A stretch of 9,679 nt of DNA, from the NCBI GenBank assembly GCA_031269205.1, contig JAISZM010000136.1, positions 1 through 9,679 on the forward strand. The letters are read 5' to 3'. The stretch comes from Eubacteriales Family XIII. Incertae Sedis bacterium (GTDB taxonomy: Bacteria > Bacillota > Clostridia > Peptostreptococcales > Anaerovoracaceae). Shown piece by piece: positions 1 to 5,353 of the stretch (the first letter of the stretch is position 1; every line of letters begins with the position of its first letter). The notes below the pieces were generated by a model. It did no database searches and was not told where the DNA came from. It worked only from the letters and a program-made list of their open reading frames with translations. Both the position numbers and the translations under genes were made by a program.

Positions 1-497
1 ACCACGGCCGTGCCGTGTTGGTCGTCGTGAAACACGGGTATATCGAGTTCTTCCTTCAGCCTGCGCTCTATCTCGAAGCAGCGCGGCGCGGAGATGTCCT
101 CGAGATTGACGCCGCCGAAGGTCGGGGCGATACGCTTCACCGTTTCGACAATCTCGTCCGCGTCCTGCGTGTCCAGACAGATCGGGAACGCGTCCAAGTC
201 GCCGAACTCCTTGAACAGGACGGCCTTACCTTCCATGACGGGCAGCGAAGCTAACCCGCCGATGTTACCGAGACCGAGGACGGCCGAGCCGTCCGAAACG
301 ACGGCGACCGTGTTGGCCTTGATCGTGAGATCGTAGGCTTCCTCGGGGTGTTCTGCTATCTCGATGCAGGGCTGCGCGACGCCGGGCGTATAGGCCGTCG
401 CCAGGTCGTCCTTTGTCCCGACCGAGACCTTGCTCGTCACCTCGAGTTTGCCCTTGAGTTTTCTGTGCATATCCATCGACGCTTCGTAATAGTTCAT
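1..497 (-). CDS. NAD(P)-dependent malic enzyme, N-terminal part (cut by window edge)
   Basis: Malic enzyme oxidatively decarboxylates malate to pyruvate with NAD(P)+ and a divalent metal in the cytoplasm. I translated this frame by hand: it is open from the ATG at 497 to the window edge, giving 165 complete codons. The N-terminal malic domain is clear: YTPGV at residues 36-40 with the expected catalytic Tyr36, SDGSAVLGLGNIG at 68-80, MEGKAVL from 88 with the expected catalytic Lys91, NLEDI at 131-135 and FHDDQHGTA at 156-164, the last two carrying acidic metal ligands. The close spacing of motifs fits the compact bacterial form of about 400 residues, so roughly 60% lies outside the window. 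The start codon is one base after the glnS stop (TGA-G-ATG), and its Shine-Dalgarno (GGAAAGG) lies inside the last glnS codons, so translation is probably coupled. NAD versus NADP preference cannot be judged because the Rossmann domain is missing. Confidence 0.93.
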   Translation of the reverse strand, partial: MNYYEASMDMHRKLKGKLEVTSKVSVGTKDDLATAYTPGVAQPCIEIAEHPEEAYDLTIKANTVAVVSDGSAVLGLGNIGGLASLPVMEGKAVLFKEFGDLDAFPICLDTQDADEIVETVKRIAPTFGGVNLEDISAPRCFEIERRLKEELDIPVFHDDQHGTAV

Positions 498-498
498 C

Positions 499-2172
499 TC
501 AGCCTTTCCATGAGCTTTTGAGCCCGACGGTTCGGTTGAAGACCTTGTCTCCCCCCGAATCAGGATCGGTCAGTTTTTCGTCCGCGATGTAGTATCCGTG
601 TCTGAAGAACTGGAATCGCTCGCCGGGACGCGCGTTCGCGAGCGACGGCTCCGCGACGCATCGATATTCGCGCACGGAGTCAGGATCGCGCTCGTTCTCG
701 CCCTCTTCATTTTCCCTCATCAAATAACCGTATTCCCGCACCGTTATCTTCACTGCCGTAGACGCCTCCACCCAATGGATCGTGCCTTTGACCTTGCGGC
801 TCTCAAAGGCCGTGCCGCTCTTCGTGGCGGGGTCGTACGTGCAACGCAGTTCCGCGACGCGGCCGTCCGCGTCCTTGACGACTTCGCCGCAGGTGATGAA
901 GTAGGCGCCCTTGAACCGCACCTCATTGCCGGGGTAGAGTCGGAAATATTTTTTCGACGGGTTCTCCATGAAGTCCGCGCCGTCTATCCACAGTTCGCGG
1001 CCGAAAGGCACGGTGCGCGCTCCGAGTTCCGGCACTTCGCGGTTGTTCTCCATCTCCGCGTCCTCAAGCTCGCCGCCCCCATCCTCCGGCCAATTCGTTA
1101 TGACGACCTTGATCGGGTCGAATACGACGTTGCGGCTCTCGACCTTGGCCTTCAGATCCTCGCGCACAAAATACTCGAGGTACTCCATCTCCACGATGCT
1201 GTTCGCCTTGGCGACGCCGATACGCTCGCAAAACTCGCGTATCGCGGAAGGGGTATAACCCCTGCGTTTCAGCCCCGCGAGCGTCGGCATACGCGGGTCG
1301 TCCCATCCGTCGACAAAGCCGTCGTCTACGAGTTCCTTCAGGTAGCGCTTGCTCATGACCGTGCGCGTGAGGTTGAGGCGCGCGAACTCGATCTGGCGCG
1401 GAGCGAAGGGCCACTCAAGCGATTCGAGCACCCAGTCGTAGAGCGGTCGATGATCCTCGAACTCCATCGTACAGAGAGAATGGGTGACGCCCTCTATCGC
1501 GTCCTCTATCGGATGAGCGAAGTCGTACATCGGATAGATGCGCCACGCGTCGCCCGAGGAATGATGTTCACCCGAGGATATGCGATATATGACGGGGTCG
1601 CGCAGATTCATGTTCGGCGACGCCATGTCTATCTTCGCGCGCAGCACCTTATCTCCATCCGCGTAGATCCCCTGCTTCATCTCCTCGAACAGCAACAGGT
1701 TTTCCTCTTTGCCACGGCTGCGGAACGGACTCTCCCGTCCCGGTTCGGTCAGCGTGCCGCGCGCGCGGCGGATCTCCTCGGCGGACTGGTCGTCCACGTA
1801 GGCTTTGCCAGCGCGTATGAGGCGCACGGCGCACTCGTACATCTCGTCAAAATAATCCGACGCGAATCTCAGTTCATCCCATTTGAAGCCGAGCCAACGC
1901 ACGTCCTTCTCTATCGCCTCGACGTATTCCGTGTCTTCGCGAGCGGGGTTTGTGTCGTCAAAACGCAGGTTGCATTTGCCGCCGTACTTCTCCGCCGTCG
2001 TGAAATTGAGACATATGGCCTTCGCGTGCCCGATGTGCAGATAGCCGTTCGGCTCGGGCGGGAAGCGCGTATAGATCGGCCTGTCGGGATATCTCCCCGC
2101 GGAAATATCCTCGTCGATAAAATCGTGGATGAAGTTCGTTTCGTGTTCTTTTGTAACTATGTCGTCTTTCAA
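499..2172 (-). CDS. glnS: Glutaminyl-tRNA synthetase (GlnRS), TTG start
   Basis: Class I aminoacyl-tRNA synthetase that charges tRNA-Gln with glutamine in the cytoplasm. The product is 557 residues, close to the roughly 550 usual for bacterial GlnRS. The sequence reads TNFIHDFIDEDI at 12-23, RFPPEPNGYLHIGHAKAI at 36-52 with the HIGH signature at 46-49, FDDTNP at 71-76, and VMSK at 272-275 as the KMSKS-loop equivalent. Residues from about 345 to 545 are the two beta-barrels of the anticodon-binding region. The PPEPNGYLHIGHAK context and the beta-barrel C-terminus separate it from GluRS, which has a helical anticodon domain. The start is TTG at 2172: no in-frame ATG lies near the conserved N-terminus, and GAAAGG at 2185-2180 sits 7 nt upstream. 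It follows the CDGSH gene after 125 bp and is one base from the malic enzyme gene. Bacterial GlnRS is patchily distributed and is thought to derive from eukaryotes, so its presence helps place the organism. Confidence 0.97.
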   Translation of the reverse strand: MKDDIVTKEHETNFIHDFIDEDISAGRYPDRPIYTRFPPEPNGYLHIGHAKAICLNFTTAEKYGGKCNLRFDDTNPAREDTEYVEAIEKDVRWLGFKWDELRFASDYFDEMYECAVRLIRAGKAYVDDQSAEEIRRARGTLTEPGRESPFRSRGKEENLLLFEEMKQGIYADGDKVLRAKIDMASPNMNLRDPVIYRISSGEHHSSGDAWRIYPMYDFAHPIEDAIEGVTHSLCTMEFEDHRPLYDWVLESLEWPFAPRQIEFARLNLTRTVMSKRYLKELVDDGFVDGWDDPRMPTLAGLKRRGYTPSAIREFCERIGVAKANSIVEMEYLEYFVREDLKAKVESRNVVFDPIKVVITNWPEDGGGELEDAEMENNREVPELGARTVPFGRELWIDGADFMENPSKKYFRLYPGNEVRFKGAYFITCGEVVKDADGRVAELRCTYDPATKSGTAFESRKVKGTIHWVEASTAVKITVREYGYLMRENEEGENERDPDSVREYRCVAEPSLANARPGERFQFFRHGYYIADEKLTDPDSGGDKVFNRTVGLKSSWKG

Positions 2173-2179
2173 ATCGCAA

Positions 2180-2185
2180 CCTTTC
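2180..2185 (-). promoter_or_regulatory. Ribosome binding site supporting the TTG start of glnS
   Basis: Reading the minus strand, GAAAGG lies 7 nt before the TTG codon at 2172-2170. This supports TTG as the true initiator, because the conserved GlnRS N-terminus (TNFI...IDEDI) begins only 12 codons later and no ATG is available between. Confidence 0.6.
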
Positions 2186-2205
2186 TATCTTTCAAATCGT
2201 CGCGC

Positions 2206-2225
2206 AAAAAATCGCGTACGATCTT
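2206..2225 (-). terminator. Small hairpin with T-run upstream of glnS (weak terminator or attenuator)
   Basis: On the minus strand, AAGATCG (2225-2219) can pair with CGATTTT (2214-2208) across a TACG tetraloop, with one G-T wobble, and a run of six T covers 2211-2206. This has the form of a Rho-independent terminator, but the stem is short and A+T-rich. It lies 33 nt before the glnS start and after the CDGSH gene. No convincing promoter lies between it and glnS, so if it works it would attenuate glnS rather than insulate it. It could be fortuitous. Confidence 0.3.
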
Positions 2226-2282
2226 CCCTGTCGTTTCCTCTCTTCGGGTGCTTCCGTGCATCGACCTCGCGAGCGTTCCGGC

Positions 2283-2298
2283 AGATTGTATACAATCT
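2283..2298. promoter_or_regulatory. Perfect 16-bp palindrome, operator-like
   Basis: AGATTGTATACAATCT is identical to its own reverse complement. It begins in the stop codon of the CDGSH gene and lies about 110 bp upstream of glnS. The core TTGTATACAA fits my recollection of the FadR-subfamily GntR consensus (GT-A-T-AC half-sites), so a GntR-type or other dimeric repressor is a reasonable guess. As RNA it would fold into a weak 6-bp hairpin with no T-run, so a terminator role is less likely. A TATACA hexamer inside it could serve as a -10 on the minus strand, but I see no matching -35. The palindrome is certain; the function is inferred. Confidence 0.45.
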
Positions 2299-2993
2299 TA
2301 CTCGTCCAGCCCCTGCATTTCCTCGGACATGAAGTGCGACGCGTCGCAGAACGGAAGGTTGAGCGACATTCCGCAGCGGCAAAGCGTGTACCTGTTCCTG
2401 ATCTCGTACTCCGTGCCGTCCGCGCTCACGAGCGTAATACCGCCCTTGACAGCGAGCGGACCTCTGACGCCCTTCGCCTTGTCCTCCGCGAGGCTTATCT
2501 CCGCCTTGAGTTCCGGTTCAATGAGTTCGCCGCCCTTTTCGACGGTCAGCCGCCCTGACGGACAGTTGCAGGCTTCGTACACGGCCGCTTCTTCGTACTC
2601 CGGGTGTTCCGCGTCGGCTTTCATCGCGTAGTTCCACGCGTTCAGCCCGCGGTCGCAGAACCTCGCGCCGACGCAGAGTTCCTCGCGGTCAAGCATCGAA
2701 ATCACGCTACCCTTATAGGTCTTCACCGAGTCGAGATACGGCGCTCGGCTCGCGGACTCGGGGCGGTTCCACCCGGCCTTCATGTGGCTGCCGTCGCAAA
2801 ACGGCTTGTGCTTTGAGCGCCCGCATCGGCAGAGCGCGTAGCTCGCGCCGCCGCCCGTGTCGTAGCTCTTGCCTTCGCTCCACTCCTTGCTGTCTCCGTT
2901 CTCATCCGGCTCGATGAACGCCTGATTCAGCGGCACATCTCCCGATACGATATACGGACCCCCTGGAGTGATCGTTATTTTTCGCTCTCCCAT
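2298..2993 (-). CDS. Double-CDGSH iron-sulfur protein with a central four-cysteine segment
   Basis: Predicted cytoplasmic Fe-S protein of 231 residues. It has two CDGSH-type modules of the mitoNEET/MiNT class (CxCx8Cx3H): C55, C57, C66, H70 (CRCGRSKHKPFCDGSH) and C205, C207, C216, H220 (CRCGMSLNLPFCDASH). Each should bind one [2Fe-2S] cluster through three Cys and one His. Each is preceded by a matching strand motif, GPYIVSGDVPL at 12-22 and GPLAVKGGITL at 178-188, so the two halves look like an internal duplication. Between them lie C107, C113, C142 and C144 (CVGARFC and CNCPSG), resembling the divergent 4Fe-4S mono-cluster domain (Fer4_19). The frame extends upstream to an ATG at 3089, but that start has no Shine-Dalgarno, whereas the ATG at 2993 follows GGAGAGGG 7 nt from its GGAG. 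Promoter not clear; a TATAGT hexamer (3098-3093, minus) is a weak candidate. Likely electron transfer or redox sensing; partners unknown. Confidence 0.88.
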   Translation of the reverse strand: MGERKITITPGGPYIVSGDVPLNQAFIEPDENGDSKEWSEGKSYDTGGGASYALCRCGRSKHKPFCDGSHMKAGWNRPESASRAPYLDSVKTYKGSVISMLDREELCVGARFCDRGLNAWNYAMKADAEHPEYEEAAVYEACNCPSGRLTVEKGGELIEPELKAEISLAEDKAKGVRGPLAVKGGITLVSADGTEYEIRNRYTLCRCGMSLNLPFCDASHFMSEEMQGLDE

Positions 2994-3187
2994 TTTCCCT
3001 CTCCCATAACCCTGCAGGAAACAACAGTAACCCGATAGTTCCCTCACCAGAATACTCTGAGCGCGGGTGACACGCTCGCATTCGTTCATTTTACTATAAC
3101 TTCGCGCCCGTTACAATTAAGTACGTCCCTCGTGTGTGATTGCACCCTTCGTGTCAGAGCCGTCCCGCCTGGAGCAAGAGCGATGGG

Positions 3188-3215
3188 TTGACTTTTTGGC
3201 GACAGGTATTATAAT
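3188..3215 (+). promoter_or_regulatory. Sigma-70/A-type promoter of the DUF234 ATPase gene
   Basis: TTGACT at 3188-3193 and TATAAT at 3210-3215 are separated by 16 bp, five of six and six of six matches to the housekeeping consensus. The predicted transcription start is near 3222, about 48 nt before the ATPase start codon. It is among the best promoter matches in the window and lies in locally A+T-rich DNA. Confidence 0.75.
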
Positions 3216-3226
3216 AGGTATTAATA

Positions 3227-3253
3227 TAATGACCATTAAATTAATGACCATTA
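3227..3253. repeat. Tandem pair of 12-bp dyads in the ATPase leader (operator-like)
   Basis: TAATGACCATTA occurs at 3227-3238 and again at 3242-3253, a 15-bp period. Each copy is itself a dyad (TAATG-AC-CATTA). The junction also forms a perfect palindrome (CATTAA-A-TTAATG, 3234-3246). An octamer AGGTATTA is repeated just upstream at 3204-3211 and 3216-3223. The block sits immediately downstream of the predicted transcription start, where bound protein would block transcription. It may be an operator for an autoregulating or local repressor, or partly reflect a short translated leader (see 3229-3273). Confidence 0.55.
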
Positions 3254-3273
3254 CTGAACGGAGAACGACATGA
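3229..3273 (+). CDS. Possible 14-codon leader peptide overlapping the ATPase start (ATGA)
   Basis: An ATG at 3229 opens a 14-codon frame (MTIKLMTITERRTT) whose TGA at 3271-3273 overlaps the ATPase ATG at 3270-3272 as ATGA, the classic arrangement for translational coupling. The two TAATGACCATT repeats encode its two MTI segments. There is no Shine-Dalgarno, and the predicted transcript starts only about 7 nt earlier, so it would have to be read almost leaderless; a second in-frame ATG lies at 3244. It may be a chance frame. Confidence 0.25.
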   Translation: MTIKLMTITERRTT

Positions 3274-4580
3274 GGTTTTACGACAGAAGCCAAGAGATAA
3301 ACACCTTGCACGACCTGAGAAAACAATCGGAGGCAAAAGCGCAGTTCGTCCTGCTGACCGGAAGACGGCGCGTCGGCAAGACCGCGCTCATACGGAGGGC
3401 CTTCGGGAAAAAGAACCTGCTGTATTTGTTTGTGGCGAGAAAGAGCGAGCATTTGCTCTGCGCCGAATTCCAAAGAAACGCGGAAGCATCTCTCGGAATG
3501 AGGATACACGGGCATATCACCGGATTCCGCGAGCTGTTCGAGGAACTCTTGATCCACGCGCAGACGAGCCATTTCACGCTCGTCATAGACGAGTTTCAAG
3601 ATTTCACCCGAATCAACCCTTCGATTTTCAGCGATATGCAAAACCTGTGGGACAGGTACAAAGAAACGTCGAAGATCAACCTGATCGTGTGCGGATCGAT
3701 CTACTCGCTCATGATAAAAATTTTCGAGAGCGACAAAGAGCCGTTGTTCGGGCGCTTGACCGCAAAGATGATGTTGCGGCCGTTCACTCCTTCCGTCATG
3801 AAGCGGTTACTGAAGGAACACAACCCCGGTTTTGTTCCCGAGGATCTGTTATGCCTGTTCATGCTTTCGGGCGGTATACCCAAGTACATCGAGTTGCTGA
3901 TGGACGCCGGCGCCACAGACGCGGACGCCATGATAAAATACGCTTCGGGTAACGGGTCGCCCTTCCTCTCCGACGGCAGGGATATTCTCATCCCCGAGTT
4001 CGGAAAAGATTACAGCACCTATTTTTCCATATTGCAGTTGATCGCGGCCGGCAAGACTTCGCAAAGCGAGGTGGATTCCGTCATAGGAAAATCGACGGGT
4101 TCATACCTCGCAATCCTCGAAACAGAGTATTCGCTCGTCAAGAAGGCGCGGCCCCTGTTCGCGAAACCGGGCAGCAGAAATATCAGGTGGCGCATAGCCG
4201 ACCACTATTTGAATTTTTGGTTCCGGTTCATCTATGCAAACCAAACGCTCGTCGAACTTGGGCGGTTCGATCTGCTGCGCGAATGGATAGAGCAGGACTA
4301 CAAGCAGTACAGCGGATTGGTGTTAGAAGACTACTTTCGCCTCAAACTGGCGGAAGGCGGGCGATACACCCGGATCGGACAGTACTGGGATCGCGCGGGG
4401 GTGAACGAGCTTGACGTCGTCGCCCTCAACGACCTCGGCAAAAAGGCGCTCGTCGCGGAGGTGAAGCGAAACCCCGACAAAATCGACCTGTCCATCCTGA
4501 AATCCAAGGCGCTCGCTCTCTCGAGCGAACTGGCAAACTACACGGTGGATTTTCGCGGGTTTTCCATGAGGGATATGTGA
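3270..4580 (+). CDS. AAA/STAND-like ATPase with C-terminal DUF234 nuclease-like domain
   Basis: A 436-residue P-loop ATPase of the archaeal-ATPase/DUF234 family, whose cellular role is not established. Walker A is GRRRVGKT at 31-38 (G31, G36, K37, T38). Walker B is LVIDE at 104-108 with D107 and E108. A sensor-like strand LIVCGS covers 138-143, and GRLTAKMMLRPFT at 161-173 is typical of this family. A winged-helix-like segment spans about 245-300, and YLNFWFRFIY at 313-322 marks the DUF234 region. Near the C-terminus, ELDVVAL (380-386) and AEVKRN (396-401) give D382 and E397-x-K399, the layout of a PD-(D/E)xK nuclease site. As I recall, Pfam places DUF234 in that clan. Length is near normal, so the gene looks intact. 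The ATG at 3270 is preceded by GGAG with 6 nt spacing. It is the only plus-strand gene and has its own promoter and repeats, which suggests a mobile or accessory gene. Homologs are often annotated only as ATP-binding protein. Confidence 0.9.
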   Translation: MRFYDRSQEINTLHDLRKQSEAKAQFVLLTGRRRVGKTALIRRAFGKKNLLYLFVARKSEHLLCAEFQRNAEASLGMRIHGHITGFRELFEELLIHAQTSHFTLVIDEFQDFTRINPSIFSDMQNLWDRYKETSKINLIVCGSIYSLMIKIFESDKEPLFGRLTAKMMLRPFTPSVMKRLLKEHNPGFVPEDLLCLFMLSGGIPKYIELLMDAGATDADAMIKYASGNGSPFLSDGRDILIPEFGKDYSTYFSILQLIAAGKTSQSEVDSVIGKSTGSYLAILETEYSLVKKARPLFAKPGSRNIRWRIADHYLNFWFRFIYANQTLVELGRFDLLREWIEQDYKQYSGLVLEDYFRLKLAEGGRYTRIGQYWDRAGVNELDVVALNDLGKKALVAEVKRNPDKIDLSILKSKALALSSELANYTVDFRGFSMRDM

Positions 4581-4636
4581 GAAGTGGAGGCGGCATCCCG
4601 CCGCGTTCGCCGCACGCATCCATGCACGCGGACGCC

Positions 4637-5260
4637 TTACGGACGGACGACTACGAAAGCGCCGCCGAGTACGCTGCGGCGCAGCCATTTTTTCAGGTTG
4701 ACGTCCATGAGGCGTCCATTGTCCACGATGCGGCACATTCCCGACTGGTCGTCGAGCCCGACGAGTGTCACCCAGTGATAGTTGTCGAGGTTTTTCACGC
4801 GTCCCCCCGACAGATTCAGGAAGGCGACGGGCAGATCGTCCGCGATCGTTACGTTTAAAAAATCGTACATGGTGTCTTCGCCAGGCCTCTTGGACGAGGC
4901 GGCTGGAACCGTCAGTATGTCGTACTCGAACGCGTATCCTCGCTCGGCGGAATATTCGGTCACTCCGCGCGTGAAGTCGGCCGGCATGATGCCTATGAGA
5001 CCGGGTCGCACGAAAGGATAGACGACCTTCATGAACGAGAGGAATCGCTCCTTTTCGTGCAGGTCGTAGGGCGCGAGGTCGGACAACGCCTCGCGCGTCC
5101 GAGCGAGATAGCCGAGGATGTTCGCGCAGGTGGTCGCCCCGCAGGCGGCCTCCTTGCGGTACTCCTTGCGCGAGCCGAACCAGTCTTGATCCCCTCCGTA
5201 ATATGAATTGCCCGACGCGTCCTTTATGAGGAACGCGTCGGTATCGGTCAATACTCTCAT
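4637..5260 (-). CDS. C39/papain-like cysteine peptidase-like protein, cytoplasmic
   Basis: A 207-residue protein resembling C39-like (papain-fold) peptidases. The motif AACGATTCANIL at 38-49 carries the candidate nucleophile C40 at a helix start, YHWVTLVGL at 161-169 carries the candidate H162, and IVDNG at 178-182 carries D180 as the third residue. Q25 in GDQDWF could supply the oxyanion-hole glutamine. There is no signal peptide or transmembrane segment, so it should act in the cytoplasm unless exported by an unusual route. Absence of an ABC-transporter fusion argues against a bacteriocin-leader peptidase. The frame can be extended six codons to a TTG at 5278, but that has no Shine-Dalgarno; the ATG at 5260 follows a weak GAAGAA. 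It lies 93 bp downstream of thlA on the same strand and converges with the ATPase gene 56 bp away. The fold assignment is moderately sure. The substrate is unknown, and a non-proteolytic transglutaminase-like role is possible. Confidence 0.7.
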   Translation of the reverse strand: MRVLTDTDAFLIKDASGNSYYGGDQDWFGSRKEYRKEAACGATTCANILGYLARTREALSDLAPYDLHEKERFLSFMKVVYPFVRPGLIGIMPADFTRGVTEYSAERGYAFEYDILTVPAASSKRPGEDTMYDFLNVTIADDLPVAFLNLSGGRVKNLDNYHWVTLVGLDDQSGMCRIVDNGRLMDVNLKKWLRRSVLGGAFVVVRP

Positions 5261-5279
5261 GCTGTTATTGTTCTTCAAC

Positions 5280-5299
5280 GGTCGGTCGTCGCGCCGACC
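5280..5299. other. Inverted repeat between thlA and the C39-like gene
   Basis: GGTCGG (5280-5285) and CCGACC (5294-5299) form a 6-bp G+C-rich stem around an 8-nt loop. On the minus strand it follows thlA and precedes the peptidase-like gene. No T-run follows, so an intrinsic terminator is unlikely; it could be an mRNA-processing or stability hairpin. Confidence 0.25.
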
Positions 5300-5353
5300 A
5301 GGTTTATATAGCGAATAGTAGACGCGTTCGCGGCCTGTTTCTCATGATCACCG

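Noticed and set aside
598..2631. 677-codon plus-strand open frame opposite glnS and part of the CDGSH gene
   Set aside because: It is antisense to two genes with clear family motifs. Its translation is rich in R, H, A and V with no recognisable domain, as expected from the complement of G+C-rich codons. It also crosses a gene boundary.
2994..3089. N-terminal extension of the CDGSH protein to an ATG at 3089
   Set aside because: No Shine-Dalgarno precedes that ATG, and the extra 32 residues look unlike the family. The ATG at 2993 has GGAGAGGG upstream and starts directly before the conserved strand motif.
3117..3641. 174-codon minus-strand frame opposite the ATPase promoter and N-terminus
   Set aside because: It runs antisense through the Walker A region and across the promoter, has no family resemblance, and is best explained as a shadow frame.
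4589..4602. GGCGG-CATC-CCGCC hairpin between the convergent ATPase and peptidase-like genes
   Set aside because: It is a 5-bp stem with no T-run on either strand, so it is not supported as an intrinsic terminator although the position is suitable.
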